A stretch of 64,000 nt of DNA from Chlamydia pneumoniae TW-183 (GTDB taxonomy: Bacteria; Chlamydiota; Chlamydiia; Chlamydiales; Chlamydiaceae): NCBI RefSeq assembly GCF_000007205.1, contig NC_005043.1:620001-684000 (forward strand), read 5' to 3'. A program made the translations under genes and the position numbers. A model generated the notes under the pieces. It was not told where the DNA came from. It ran no database searches and saw only the letters and a program-made list of their open reading frames with translations. Positions 43,301-53,347 of this stretch are shown here, piece after piece. Every line of letters begins with the position of its first letter. Position 1 is the stretch's first letter.

Positions 43301-43816
43301 CTATAGATCCTTTTCCATAGTAGTTTTAGCAAGATAGCCGATTTCATCTTTATAAAAACGGTTTTGCCTTCCTACTTCGACAAATCCAAAACGTTGGTAG
43401 AGATGCAGAGCAGGATTGCCCTCATAGACTTCAAGATAGAGGACCTCAAGCTTAAATCGCGTCTTCGCCAAATGAATAAGATTGTTTAGCAAGGCGGTCC
43501 CTATGCCTTTATTACGAAACTCTTCTCCAACAATAATGGAAATCAGCGCATGATGGGAAACCTTAACATAAGGGTTAAGAACCAAAGTTGCCACTCCAGC
43601 AACATTCCCATTGTACACAGCTGTTAAGCTAGAATGATAACGATAGAATCCTACCCAGAAATTTACAGTCTCACGAATTTCTGCCTCCGTTTGGATGGGA
43701 AATCCACGTAAAATTTTAGGATCATTCAGCCATTTTAGCATATACGTTGCATCGCTAGGAAGAGTGTACCGTATTTCTAATCCTAGAATTCCTGTATTTT
43801 GCTTTTCTGCTGTCAT
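43301..43816 (-). CDS. GNAT-family N-acetyltransferase
   Basis: 171 residues with the acetyl-CoA-binding motif A ([15 protein letters not shown]) and motif B ([18 protein letters not shown]). Its ATG overlaps the prfB stop (ATGA), so it is translated with RF2. The substrate may be a ribosomal protein N-terminus or an amino sugar; sequence alone does not decide. Confidence 0.85.
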   Translation of the reverse strand: MTAEKQNTGILGLEIRYTLPSDATYMLKWLNDPKILRGFPIQTEAEIRETVNFWVGFYRYHSSLTAVYNGNVAGVATLVLNPYVKVSHHALISIIVGEEFRNKGIGTALLNNLIHLAKTRFKLEVLYLEVYEGNPALHLYQRFGFVEVGRQNRFYKDEIGYLAKTTMEKDL

Positions 43817-44920
43817 GAAACTTCTCCAAACTCTGCCAAATATGCTTTAATAAATTCATCCAATAGCTCGCCGTCGAGCATCGCTTGGACATTTCCTGTT
43901 TCATGTCCCGTACGTACATCTTTAACAAGAGTATAGGGCTGAAATACGTAGTTGCGAATTTGAGATCCCCAAGCAATTTCCTTTTTATCTTTGCGATCAA
44001 GAGATTGCTTCTCTAAACGTTCTTGTAAAACCTGCTGATACAACTTTGCTTGTAGCATTTTCATACAGCTCTCACGATTCTGTATCTGACTACGTTCATT
44101 TTGACATGAAACAACGACTCCAGAAGGTAGGTGCGTGATCCTGACTGCGGATTCCGTAACGTTGACGTGTTGTCCTCCTGCTCCCGAAGAACGAAACGTA
44201 TCTATACGTAAATCATTAGGTCGTATCTCAATCTTAATCTGATCATCAATCTCAGGGAAGACGTCTACAGAAGCAAAGCTAGTGTGACGTTTCCCATTAC
44301 TATCGAAAGGTGAGATACGCACCAAACGATGTACTCCTCGCTCTGCCTTGGCATACCCATAAGCATACATTCCTGAAAACTTTACAGTAACATGCTTAAT
44401 TCCAACAACTTCACCATCTAAGCGATCGACAACCTCTAAGGCCCATTGATGTTTCGTCGCCCATCGGGAATACATACGAAACAGCATCTCTACCCAATCA
44501 CACGACTCCGTCCCACCTGCCCCAGCATTGATCGTAAGGAAACAAGAGTTCTTGTCTGCCTCTCCGGAAAGCAACCGTTGCGTCTCCCAAACAGCAAGTT
44601 TCTTCTCACAAAAGAGAAATTCTTTCTCTAAGTCTTCACAAATCGCAGGGTCTTCAAGAGCATCGGCATCCTCGAGGAAAAACTCTATAGCATCTATTTT
44701 GCTTTTTAATTCCTGATACTCTTGGATTTGTCGTCTCAGACTTACAATCTGTTCAGAAATTTTTCCAGCATGAACACTGTCTTGCCAAAAATTTTCTTCG
44801 GAACTTTCTTCTTCTAAAACTTGAAGTTCTTTTTGTTTTTTATCGAGGTCAAAGAGACCTCGCAGCTAAAGATATTTCCGTGCGAAGTGCTTCCAAACGC
44901 TTGTCTAAATTTTCCTGCAT
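43813..44920 (-). CDS. prfB: Peptide chain release factor 2, with programmed +1 frameshift
   Basis: 368-residue RF2 encoded in two frames. The ATG at 44920 opens a 23-codon frame ending CTT TGA C at 44854-44848. A +1 shift at CTT skips the U and continues through the long frame to 43813. An internal GCGAGG lies three nt before the CTT, in the same spacing as the E. coli stimulator. RF2 hallmarks are SPF ([10 protein letters not shown]) and GGQ (SGAGGQHVN). The element autoregulates RF2, because scarce RF2 favours shifting. It heads a minus-strand cluster with the GNAT, SprT-like and yebC genes. Confidence 0.95.
44845..44862 (-). promoter_or_regulatory. RF2 programmed +1 frameshift site
   Basis: On the minus strand the order is AGG, TCT, CTT, TGA, C: a Shine-Dalgarno-like triplet, a spacer codon, the slippery Leu codon, an in-frame UGA and a following C that weakens termination. 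This is the classical prfB autoregulatory site. Confidence 0.93.
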
Positions 44921-45216
44921 TACTCTTACCAACCTACGATTCCAATCAAGATTCTAGAAAACAAAAGCCAATAAAGTCAATTAGAGCAAGGACTTCCTAG
45001 AGCTTCTATGACTTAAACAAAAACCAAGACTTTTTCTTCTTTTTGGAGAGAAAGTTCTTTGTTATATCTTTTCTAAAGACTCCCCTTGACGCTTTCTAAA
45101 TAGAAAAGGTAAAGAGAATTCCACTTTTTTGTTTTGACGAGAAACCTCTCTGAGAGATAAAAAAGTTGGGATGAAGAGCTCAGGTCTCTTCTTACCACCT
45201 TTACTAGGAGTCACCA

Positions 45217-45480
45217 ATGAGTCAAAAAAATAAAAACTCTGCTTTTATGCATCCCGTGAATATTTCCACAGATTTAGCAGTTATAGTTGGCAAGGGACCT
45301 ATGCCCAGAACCGAAATTGTAAAGAAAGTTTGGGAATACATTAAAAAACACAACTGTCAGGATCAAAAAAATAAACGTAATATCCTTCCCGATGCGAATC
45401 TTGCCAAAGTCTTTGGCTCTAGTGATCCTATCGACATGTTCCAAATGACCAAAGCCCTTTCCAAACATATTGTAAAATAA
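45217..45480 (+). CDS. SWIB/MDM2-domain protein
   Basis: 87 residues that are almost entirely a SWIB domain (FMHPVNISTDLAVIVG, EIVKKVWEYIKKHN, LPDANLAKVFG, FQMTKALSKHI). SWIB domains are eukaryote-like chromatin modules that are conserved in chlamydiae, both alone and fused to topoisomerase I. A role in chromosome compaction or transcription is inferred. An AGGAGT site precedes the ATG. Confidence 0.92.
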   Translation: MSQKNKNSAFMHPVNISTDLAVIVGKGPMPRTEIVKKVWEYIKKHNCQDQKNKRNILPDANLAKVFGSSDPIDMFQMTKALSKHIVK

Positions 45481-45544
45481 GGAATTTGTTCGCTGTTGAC
45501 TTAGGCTTAAGAAAGCATGAGCTCTCATTCTGATATGTTAAGTA

Positions 45545-45564
45545 CCCTGCCCTTTAGGGCGGGG
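45545..45564 (+). repeat. GC-rich hairpin resembling IS200/IS605 end structures
   Basis: CCCTGCCC pairs with GGGCGGGG (one T-G) around a TTTA loop in otherwise AT-rich intergenic DNA, followed by ATATAAAG. It looks like the sub-terminal hairpins of IS200/IS605 elements, but no transposase or TnpB frame is nearby. It could equally be the SWIB gene terminator stem, though no U-run follows. Confidence 0.4.
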
Positions 45565-45727
45565 ATATAAAGTGATCTTTAATTTAAAATGGAGTTTTTT
45601 CTATTAAGAAAAGAGGAATACTTCAAAAGCTTAGTATCACCTATAATAGGAAAATTCTTGGGCCCCATAAATAGTCTCAAGTTTCTCGTTTTTAAAGACC
45701 GGAAATTAGACAACAAATAGTTTTATA

Positions 45728-46690
45728 GTGCTTATCTCTATTTCTTTAGCCACCCTTCCTATTCTTGCCTTTTCTTGGGCTTCCTTCATTGAACCGAATT
45801 GGTTAAGAACAACTGCTATTCCATGGAGGCTTCCAAAAAAACATGCGCATTTGCATGGTCTTCGCATCGCTCAGATTTCGGATCTCCATTTCCATAAGAG
45901 AGTTCCTGAGAAATTTCTTAATAAAGTTTCCAAATCAATAAAAAATTTCTCTCCCGATCTTATTGTATTTTGTGGTGACCTCCTTTGCCGTGCTCGACTT
46001 GAAGATAAGGAACGACTTGAAACCTTCCTAAATACATTAGAAGCTCCTCTAGGAGTCTTTGCTATTCTAGGCAATCACGACTATTCTTCGTATATTTCCA
46101 GAAACACTAAAGGAGAGATTACCTGTATCCCTGAGGAAAAAAGTCGTCCTATACAACGCGCCATCATTGCTGTAATGCAAGGGCTATTCTCCTCTCCTAG
46201 CTATCGCTATGATCCCAATCTGACTCCCCAAGAGCCCCACCCAGACCTCTTAAAACTTCTGAAGAATACTCCCCTAACTCTCCTTCACAATACCACGCAT
46301 GTCATTCCTAACACTCTTAATATTGTAGGACTTGGGGATCTGTTCGCTAGACAATTCCATCCTGAACAGGCATTCAAAAACTATGATCCTTCTCTCCCAG
46401 GCCTTCTCCTTTCTCATAATCCTGATGGCATAACTAGGCTGCAACAATACCCTGGAGATTTTGTACTTTCAGGACATTCCCACGGTCCACAAGTTACTTT
46501 GTCCTGGCCGAAGTTTGCTCGAAAATTCTTTGAAAGGCTGTCAGGATTAGAAAATCCCTATCTTGCACGCGGGTATTTCGTTACTAAGGAAGGAAAACAA
46601 CTCTACGTAAACCGCGGTCTCGGCGGACTAAAAAGAATTCGCTTCTGCTCCCCTCCTGAAATCTGCTACATCACATGTTCCTATGATTAA
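45728..46690 (+). CDS. lpxG: UDP-2,3-diacylglucosamine pyrophosphatase LpxG (metallophosphoesterase)
   Basis: 320-residue calcineurin-like phosphoesterase with an N-terminal hydrophobic anchor ([13 protein letters not shown]). Metal motifs are [30 protein letters not shown] and SGHSHGPQ. The orthologue CT461 (formerly yaeI) was shown to hydrolyse UDP-diacylglucosamine to lipid X in chlamydial lipid A synthesis, replacing LpxH/LpxI. The start is GTG at 45728. The end overlaps ispD by 8 nt. Confidence 0.9.
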
Positions 46691-47318
46691 GTCTTCTCTA
46701 ATACTTCTTAGTGGAGGACAAGGTACACGTTTTGGATCTAAAATTCCTAAGCAGTACCTCCCTCTAAATGGAACTCCCTTAGTTCTTCACTCATTAAAGA
46801 TACTCTCTTCTTTGCCACAAATTGCTGAGGTGATTGTTGTTTGCGACCCCTCATATCAAGAAACCTTTCAAGAATATCCTGTCTCTTTTGCCATTCCTGG
46901 AGAGCGTCGCCAAGATTCTGTCTTTTCAGGACTACAGCAAGTCTCCTATCCCTGGGTAATCATCCACGATGGAGCACGTCCTTTTATCTATCCCGACGAA
47001 ATTCATGATTTATTAGAAACAGCAGAAAAGATCGGGGCGACAGCTCTAGCGTCTCCGATTCCCTATACCATAAAACAACGCAATCCTGTGCGCACTCTGG
47101 ACCGAGACAATTTAGCAATAATTCATACCCCTCAGTGTATAAAAACGGAAATCCTCAGAGAGGGTCTAGCTCTTGCAAAAGAAAAACAGCTCACACTGGT
47201 AGACGACATCGAAGCTGCTGAAATCATAGGCAAACCCTCGCAACTCGTTTTCAATAAGCATCCTCAAATCAAAATTTCCTACCCCGAAGATCTAACGATT
47301 GCCCAAGCCCTCCTATGA
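46683..47318 (+). CDS. ispD: 2-C-methyl-D-erythritol 4-phosphate cytidylyltransferase
   Basis: 211-residue MEP-pathway nucleotidyltransferase. CTP-binding [20 protein letters not shown] near the N-terminus, the HDGARPFI motif and VDDIEAAE near the C-terminus are visible. It overlaps lpxG (8 nt) and truA (ATGA). Its pathway partner ispF is at 8983, so the two are unlinked here, unlike in many bacteria. Confidence 0.96.
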
Positions 47319-48118
47319 CTAAAGTAGCTCTTCTTATTGCTTATCAAGGAACTGCCTATTCAGGCTGGCAACAACAACCGAATGACCTATCGATTCAGGA
47401 GGTTATTGAAAGTTCCCTAAAGAAAATTACTAAAACTCGCACTCCACTAATTGCCTCTGGGAGAACCGACGCAGGCGTCCATGCCTACGGGCAAGTGGCG
47501 CATTTCCGAGCTCCTGATCACCCTCTATTTGCAAACGCGAACCTTACAAAAAAAGCCCTCAATGCGATTCTCCCTAAAGATATTGTAATCAGAGATGTTG
47601 CTTTGTTTGATGATAATTTCCATGCACGCTATCTTGCCATTGCTAAAGAATATCGTTATTCCCTATCAAGACTTGCCAAACCTCTTCCCTGGCAGCGCCA
47701 TTTCTGTTATACCCCTCGCCACCCTTTTTCTACAGAGCTCATGCAGGAAGGTGCGAACCTGCTTATAGGAACTCATGACTTTGCCTCTTTTGCAAATCAT
47801 GGCAGGGACTATAACTCTACAGTACGAACGATCTATACCCTGGATATTGTAGATAAAGGAGATTCTCTCTCCATAATATGCAGAGGAAATGGCTTCCTTT
47901 ATAAGATGGTACGGAATCTTGTAGGAGCCCTTTTAGATGTGGGGAAAGGAGCGTATCCACCTGAACATCTCCTAGATATCTTAGAACAGAAAAATCGTAG
48001 AGAAGGACCTTCGGCGGCTCCTGCCTACGGCCTTTCTTTACACCACGTATGCTATTCCTCTCCCTACAATAACTTCTGTTGTGAGCAATGCTCTGTTAGC
48101 ACGTCAAACGAAGGATAA
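47315..48118 (+). CDS. truA: tRNA pseudouridine synthase TruA
   Basis: 267-residue enzyme modifying U38-U40 of tRNA anticodon arms. The catalytic Asp lies in [27 protein letters not shown] ([13 protein letters not shown]) and [15 protein letters not shown] segments match the family. It is last in the SWIB/lpxG/ispD/truA strand block and overlaps the convergent HAD gene by 55 nt. Confidence 0.96.
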   Translation: MTKVALLIAYQGTAYSGWQQQPNDLSIQEVIESSLKKITKTRTPLIASGRTDAGVHAYGQVAHFRAPDHPLFANANLTKKALNAILPKDIVIRDVALFDDNFHARYLAIAKEYRYSLSRLAKPLPWQRHFCYTPRHPFSTELMQEGANLLIGTHDFASFANHGRDYNSTVRTIYTLDIVDKGDSLSIICRGNGFLYKMVRNLVGALLDVGKGAYPPEHLLDILEQKNRREGPSAAPAYGLSLHHVCYSSPYNNFCCEQCSVSTSNEG

Positions 48119-48756
48119 GAGAAAAATTCTTTGCCTTTAAGTTCAGGGTAATCTTCAGGGGTGATCTCCGCCATCGAATTGATACATACTAAAGTTGCTG
48201 GAATCTTGGAGAGCGCCCGAAGCCCCTTCACAGAATCTTCAAATCCTATAACTTTCATTCCTTCACGAGCAAACGTCCGATACGCGTAGTCATAACTATC
48301 TCCGTAAGGCTTAGGGCGTGCATAATTTTCTCGGGTGACCCAGAACAAAAATTTATTTAAAATTGGATACATAGTACGTAGTGTGTGCGTGGCATCTCTT
48401 GGAGAGTTAGTTACAACTCCAAATGTTTTATTCAAAGACAAGACAAGCTCGATGAAAGCTTCGACTCCAGGCATCAGAGCAGGACCTGCGTGTTCTAAGG
48501 ACTTGTAGTAAATCTGCAGTCGTTTTGCAAAGATCTCCGCCATGTACTCTTGTGCTTGGGGATATTGTTCTATAAACTTTTTGCTAAAAATTTCTGTTCC
48601 TAAGGTAGTATGACTATAATAGGTAGAAAAATCCCAATGCACTTCTAAAGAAAATTCAGCACAGGCTTGTAAAAATGCACGATAAAAACAAGGTTCTGTA
48701 TCTACAAGCAAACCATCTAAATCAAAAAAGAAAACGTCATAATCCTCTAAATACAT
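48064..48756 (-). CDS. HAD-superfamily phosphatase (phosphoglycolate phosphatase-like)
   Basis: 230 residues with HAD motif [15 protein letters not shown], motif [10 protein letters not shown], and motif [18 protein letters not shown]...[10 protein letters not shown]. The cap domain between motifs I and II places it among the beta-phosphoglucomutase/phosphoglycolate phosphatase group. The start at 48756 ([11 protein letters not shown]) is preferred to an ATG 14 codons upstream. The substrate is uncertain. Confidence 0.85.
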   Translation of the reverse strand: MYLEDYDVFFFDLDGLLVDTEPCFYRAFLQACAEFSLEVHWDFSTYYSHTTLGTEIFSKKFIEQYPQAQEYMAEIFAKRLQIYYKSLEHAGPALMPGVEAFIELVLSLNKTFGVVTNSPRDATHTLRTMYPILNKFLFWVTRENYARPKPYGDSYDYAYRTFAREGMKVIGFEDSVKGLRALSKIPATLVCINSMAEITPEDYPELKGKEFFSYPSFDVLTEHCSQQKLL

Positions 48757-48824
48757 ACCACTCCTCAAACACAACTGAAACTCGTCGCTTACCAACATAC
48801 TATAAATCCAACATTGTCTTAAAA

Positions 48825-49502
48825 ATGATTTTACGGATCTCCACCGTAAGCCTTCTTACAAGTTGCTCCTTCTCGAAAAATTCTCGTACCTGTTTCGTCA
48901 CTCCAGAACGCATTACCTCACAAAAAGACTGCCCCGTCCTTCTCCATCCAAAAAGCACTACGATTTCTCCCCCTCTCTATGACTGGATCCCCCCAAATAG
49001 AGAGGTAATCACCGCCTATTCTTTCTACTGCCGAGGTCAAGGAAACTCTATCATAACTCCCGAAGGGGTTCTCTATGATTGTGATGGACTCCATCACAGC
49101 ATAACTAAAGAAGAGTTCCGTTATATCCATCCTAGATTGATTGAGGTAGTACGACTCTTGCAACAAGATCACCCTAAAGTCTCTATTATTGAAGCCTTTT
49201 GTTGTCCTAAACACTTTCATTTTTTAGAAGCCTCAGGAATCTCACTCTCTCAACTCCATCTCCAAGGTACTGCAGCTACCTTCGCTCTAGATCCTCCCCT
49301 CCCCATGGAGAAACTCTTGGCAACTATAAAGAAACTGTATAAAAAAAACTCCGATCCTTCTCTCTCTAATTTTATCGTTACAGAAGCTACACTGACCAAT
49401 CCAGAACTGCGACTCACGCAACAAGATCTCGGCTCGCATACAGAAATTACTGTAGAAATTCTCGATAATCTACAAAACAAAGAGACTCTTTCCTCCGCAT
49501 AA
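48825..49502 (+). CDS. Putative lipoprotein with M15-peptidase-like fold
   Basis: 225 residues from the ATG at 48825. A very short hydrophobic leader ends in a lipobox-like LLTSC. The C-terminal half shows HPRLIEVVRLLQQ, then IEAFCCPKHFHFLEASG and LHLQGTAATFALD, matching the layout of M15/DUF882 D,D-carboxypeptidase-like domains (SxHxxGxAxD). Some ligands are altered. A role on peptidoglycan-type material is inference. An upstream in-frame ATG at 48675 would overlap the divergent HAD gene and is less likely. It is the positional equivalent of CT465. Confidence 0.6.
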   Translation: MILRISTVSLLTSCSFSKNSRTCFVTPERITSQKDCPVLLHPKSTTISPPLYDWIPPNREVITAYSFYCRGQGNSIITPEGVLYDCDGLHHSITKEEFRYIHPRLIEVVRLLQQDHPKVSIIEAFCCPKHFHFLEASGISLSQLHLQGTAATFALDPPLPMEKLLATIKKLYKKNSDPSLSNFIVTEATLTNPELRLTQQDLGSHTEITVEILDNLQNKETLSSA

Positions 49503-49557
49503 GAGATTTCTCTTGCGATAATTAGAACAGAAACCGTACATTCGTGGCTCACTTTAT

Positions 49558-49640
49558 GCCGGTGTGGCGGAATGGTAGACGCGGTAGACTCAAAATCTAC
49601 TCTTAGCAATAAGGTGTTGGTTCGAGTCCGATCACCGGCA
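49558..49640 (+). tRNA. tRNA-Leu (anticodon CAA)
   Basis: 83-nt cloverleaf with acceptor GCCGGTG/CACCGGC and discriminator A. The anticodon stem GTAGA/TCTAC encloses loop CTCAAAA (anticodon CAA). A long variable arm and T-loop GTTCGAGTCC follow. CCA is not encoded. Confidence 0.95.
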
Positions 49641-49721
49641 TAATTCTTTCTTTTTTCAGGTTGCCAATAAATTGTTTTGTCGTTTTTCTTAGGGAAAACC
49701 AAAGTAACACCCCGATTTCTT

Positions 49722-50042
49722 ATGAATGAAAGAACCCTCTTGCTCTTGTTAAAAAAGAAGAAGGGCCTTTTCCTTGCTATTTTAGATCTTACGCAAACAG
49801 AATCCTCTCTAACGACTCCAGAATTAGAGAAAGTCTTAAAGCAAAAAAAAATCTTTCTTTCTTGCATCGATAGAGTTGATCTTCAAATCAAAGAGTTTCG
49901 CCATGCCTTCTCTTCCGAACTTCCCCAAGATATCCAAGAAGAGCTGGAAGAAATCCGTGATGTTATTATTCGTATTCTAGATACGGATAAACGCAACTAT
50001 GCACAGAAAAAAAAGGAATTTGGTATTTATGAACGTCCCTGA
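49722..50042 (+). CDS. Small helical protein upstream of ctcB
   Basis: 106 residues, almost wholly charged and helical (LKKKKGLFLAILDLTQTE, KVLKQKKIFLSCIDRVD, EELEEIRDVIIRILDTDKRN). The ATG at 49722 is chosen over a TTG at 49677. It overlaps the ctcB start by 14 nt, so the two are translationally coupled. The coiled-coil character and size would suit a chaperone or a kinase partner, but no family is recognised. It is at the CT466 position. Confidence 0.65.
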   Translation: MNERTLLLLLKKKKGLFLAILDLTQTESSLTTPELEKVLKQKKIFLSCIDRVDLQIKEFRHAFSSELPQDIQEELEEIRDVIIRILDTDKRNYAQKKKEFGIYERP

Positions 50043-51123
50043 TTCCAAGAACCTCCATCCTCCTGCATACGAACTCCTAGAGATCAAGGCTCGCATCACA
50101 CAATCTTATAAAGAAGCGAGTGCTATACTGACAGCGATTCCTGATGGTATCCTATTACTTTCTGAAACAGGACACTTTCTTATCTGCAATTCACAAGCAC
50201 GTGAAATTCTAGGAATTGATGAAAATCTAGAAATTCTTAATAGATCCTTTACCGATGTTCTCCCCGATACGTGTCTTGGATTTTCTATTCAAGAGGCTCT
50301 TGAATCTCTAAAAGTCCCTAAAACTCTTAGACTCTCTCTCTGTAAAGAATCTAAAGAAAAAGAAGTGGAACTCTTCATCCGTAAAAACGAGATCAGTGGA
50401 TACCTGTTTATCCAAATCCGCGATCGGTCCGACTATAAACAACTAGAAAACGCTATAGAAAGATATAAAAATATCGCAGAACTTGGGAAAATGACGGCTA
50501 CCCTAGCTCACGAAATCCGCAATCCGCTAAGTGGAATCGTTGGATTTGCCTCTATCCTAAAGAAAGAGATTTCCTCTCCTCGCCACCAACGAATGCTCTC
50601 CTCAATCATCTCCGGCACAAGGTCTCTAAATAACCTTGTCTCTTCTATGTTAGAATATACAAAATCACAACCGTTGAACCTAAAGATTATAAATTTACAA
50701 GACTTCTTCTCTTCTCTTATCCCTCTGCTCTCCGTCTCTTTCCCGAATTGCAAGTTTGTAAGAGAGGGCGCACAACCTCTATTCAGATCTATAGATCCTG
50801 ATCGGATGAACAGTGTCGTTTGGAACCTAGTGAAAAATGCTGTAGAAACAGGGAACTCTCCGATCACTCTGACCCTGCATACATCGGGAGACATCTCGGT
50901 AACGAACCCCGGAACGATTCCTTCCGAGATCATGGACAAGCTCTTCACTCCATTCTTCACAACAAAGAGAGAGGGAAATGGTTTGGGACTTGCTGAAGCT
51001 CAAAAAATTATAAGACTCCATGGAGGAGATATCCAATTAAAAACAAGCGACTCCGCCGTTAGCTTCTTCATAATCATCCCCGAACTTCTAGCGGCCCTAC
51101 CCAAAGAAAGAGCCGCTAGCTAG
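50029..51123 (+). CDS. ctcB: Sensor histidine kinase CtcB (AtoS/NtrB-like)
   Basis: 364-residue soluble histidine kinase. A PAS domain (around SAILTAIPDGILLLSETGHFL) precedes the dimerisation/phosphoacceptor helix with His161 in LAHEIRNP. The ATP-binding domain has the N box (VVWNLVKNAVETG) and G boxes (GNGLGLAEAQKII). No membrane helices are seen, so it senses a cytosolic cue. It is preceded by AAAAGGAA. The partner CtcC is encoded at 53348 and together they control sigma-54 transcription in chlamydiae. Confidence 0.92.
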   Translation: MNVPDSKNLHPPAYELLEIKARITQSYKEASAILTAIPDGILLLSETGHFLICNSQAREILGIDENLEILNRSFTDVLPDTCLGFSIQEALESLKVPKTLRLSLCKESKEKEVELFIRKNEISGYLFIQIRDRSDYKQLENAIERYKNIAELGKMTATLAHEIRNPLSGIVGFASILKKEISSPRHQRMLSSIISGTRSLNNLVSSMLEYTKSQPLNLKIINLQDFFSSLIPLLSVSFPNCKFVREGAQPLFRSIDPDRMNSVVWNLVKNAVETGNSPITLTLHTSGDISVTNPGTIPSEIMDKLFTPFFTTKREGNGLGLAEAQKIIRLHGGDIQLKTSDSAVSFFIIIPELLAALPKERAAS

Positions 51124-51183
51124 AACGCGTTCTTGAATCTTCAAGACCACTTAGGGTTCTCAAAGATCATCTACGATGTTTTC

Positions 51184-53139
51184 TTATCCTTGAAATTGCT
51201 CTTGCTCTAGTCTTTCAACCTCCGCTCTAAGCTGTGCATTTTCTTCTTGCAATCTTTGAAGCTCGACCTCTAGCTCAAATCTCATTCCAGCATCTTCTCG
51301 AACAGGAGAGAGAAGGCTCTCAAGGTCACAGCATTTTCTCTGAGCAGCTTCGCAATCTTTGATCGCTTGTGCATGCATCTTATCAAGAGCTCGTAATCCT
51401 TCTTTCTGCTCTTCTATGTGTTCTCGAAGCTTGCTGATTTCTTTTTCAGCTTCTACAGCATCGGCAACCAGTTGAGTCAATTCGTTAGATTTAAATGCAA
51501 GTGCTTTCAGGAGTTCTTGATTCTCTTCCACGAGTTCGCGGATCTTCTTCTGGCTGAGAGAAGCAGAATCTGTGAGTACCCAGTCATCGTCCTCACCGAT
51601 CTCAGTAGGAGCAGCGGCACCCTCTAAATCCGCTAACTTCTTCTTGTAGGCCATGTTTTCCTTTTGAGCCTTCTCAAAGAGATCGGCAAAATGATTCATA
51701 CTTTCTTCTAAGATTTTTTCTTTTACCTGTTTCTCCTCTTGAAGACGGCTATACCTTTGTTGTAGCTCTTGGAAATCTTTCTCAACTTTTTCTGCCTCAC
51801 GCAGACTGTCCTGGTACTCAAGAATGAATGTACTCAGACGTCTAATTTCTTGGGTTTGTTCGTAGTCTTCCTGTTGCTGCTTCCCTAATTCTTCTTCCCA
51901 AACAGCTGCTGCTTTCTTCAGATTAGCATCTTTTTGTTCGAGCTGCTTCTCATAGTCATGGACCAGACTCTCTAAGCAAGCCTTCTCACTTTTCTCTGCG
52001 TTGACTTCCTGTAAAATCTTTTGCATATCTAGTTTCTGACTCAGATATTTCTCTTTATATTCGCGATAGAACAGAGATTGTTCGTCAAAAGCAATCCCAG
52101 TAAGTCTCAGATCCTCTTGTAATCTTTCTAATTTGGCATTCTGCTTACGCCAAGCCTTCTCTTGTTGATGGATTGTGCCCCTCATCTCAATCCACTCCTG
52201 CATAGATTTCAGCTGTCTCCTTAAATCCTTCTCCAGTTGCTGGCGTTCTGCACAATCCATCTCTGTGCCCTCACAGGCACGCTGCGAAGCCTCGCGATCA
52301 TGAGCCCGTTGTATATCCTTCTGAGATTGGTTAATACGTTGTAAAGCCGTCCAGCATCTCTTCTGCTCGTCATCGATCCGACTCCTTAAATCTTGCACCG
52401 TCTGCTGCTGCAAACTGATTAGATCTTGTAGACGAGAAATCTCTTTTTCCCCCTCCTCTGATCTAACTGTCATAATTCCTTGAACAAATCGCTCATAACT
52501 TCTACGGTTAAATTCTAGCCGATCGGCAACCAGACTACGCATTTCCAAGAGCTCCAGCAAGAACTCATACCTTTCCTCGTCTTTAAGATGGGCCGTCGAG
52601 CGATACAGAATCTCCTCTTCACGTCGCAGCTTACGATCCAACATTCCAAGACGCTTTTCACAGTCTACAACCACCTGGGGCACCGCAGGGTCCTTAGCGT
52701 CTCTATCCTTTAAGAGAACCTCTAAAAGAGTCCCTTCAAGAACTTCTCTGGTCTCGTTTCTTAAATCTTCAATCTGAATTTGTTGTGGTTCAGGAACCGG
52801 AGGGAGTTCCTCAGGAAGGCCCTGAGAATCATAAAGACATAAAATCAAAGCCAAAGCAAATATAACGGCTCCCAAAGCAATCAGACCTGTTCCAATAAAC
52901 ATAGGAACTGCTGGCAGCAATCCTACGAGTAATCCTCCCCCTAAAATAGTAAGAAGAGCAAGAATAATAAGACTTACCTTAACAATTGTATGATTCCATC
53001 CACACTGCTGGACTCGAGCTATTGCCATCTCCCCTCTTTCCTCAAGCGTTAGCGGGGAAAAGACAGGGTGGTTACTGCCTAGCTCTCTTACAAAACTAGG
53101 ATCTTGAAATGTAGGGGATTTTTGAGCGGGTGTTGCCAT
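51184..53139 (-). CDS. Inclusion membrane protein with long coiled coil (Cpn0585)
   Basis: 651 residues. The bilobed hydrophobic domain near residues 55-110 (VSLIILALLTILGGGLLVGL; GTGLIALGAVIFALALILCLY) marks an Inc protein. Everything beyond about residue 115 is Glu/Gln/Lys/Leu-rich heptad-like coiled coil (EKEISRLQDLISLQQQ, QRLQEENAQLRAEVERLEQE). The locus matches Cpn0585, which has been reported to bind host Rab GTPases (Rab1, Rab10, Rab11). It lies between ctcB and ctcC on the opposite strand, with an AT-rich promoter region at 53140-53300. Confidence 0.88.
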   Translation of the reverse strand: MATPAQKSPTFQDPSFVRELGSNHPVFSPLTLEERGEMAIARVQQCGWNHTIVKVSLIILALLTILGGGLLVGLLPAVPMFIGTGLIALGAVIFALALILCLYDSQGLPEELPPVPEPQQIQIEDLRNETREVLEGTLLEVLLKDRDAKDPAVPQVVVDCEKRLGMLDRKLRREEEILYRSTAHLKDEERYEFLLELLEMRSLVADRLEFNRRSYERFVQGIMTVRSEEGEKEISRLQDLISLQQQTVQDLRSRIDDEQKRCWTALQRINQSQKDIQRAHDREASQRACEGTEMDCAERQQLEKDLRRQLKSMQEWIEMRGTIHQQEKAWRKQNAKLERLQEDLRLTGIAFDEQSLFYREYKEKYLSQKLDMQKILQEVNAEKSEKACLESLVHDYEKQLEQKDANLKKAAAVWEEELGKQQQEDYEQTQEIRRLSTFILEYQDSLREAEKVEKDFQELQQRYSRLQEEKQVKEKILEESMNHFADLFEKAQKENMAYKKKLADLEGAAAPTEIGEDDDWVLTDSASLSQKKIRELVEENQELLKALAFKSNELTQLVADAVEAEKEISKLREHIEEQKEGLRALDKMHAQAIKDCEAAQRKCCDLESLLSPVREDAGMRFELEVELQRLQEENAQLRAEVERLEQEQFQG

Positions 53140-53347
53140 GTTGCTACTACAATCTCCAATTGAAAAATTATTTGGCCTAAGGATTTTACGTCTTAATGAT
53201 ATTTAAATACAACGATTAAATCGTATTTCTTATTTTATAAAAAGTATTTGATAATATTTTTTAAATTCTTTCTATTAAATTGAAAGTTTTGCTTCATTTT
53301 TCAAGATTTAGTAAAAAGAAAAAATGAATCCATCCAGGGGAGAGAAC

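Noticed and set aside
43755..44000. Separate ORF within prfB 3' region
   Set aside because: It is an out-of-frame shadow of RF2.
44574..44574. prfB start at the internal ATG 44574
   Set aside because: RF2-like helical sequence continues upstream to the +1 frameshift site, giving standard length only when the first frame is included.
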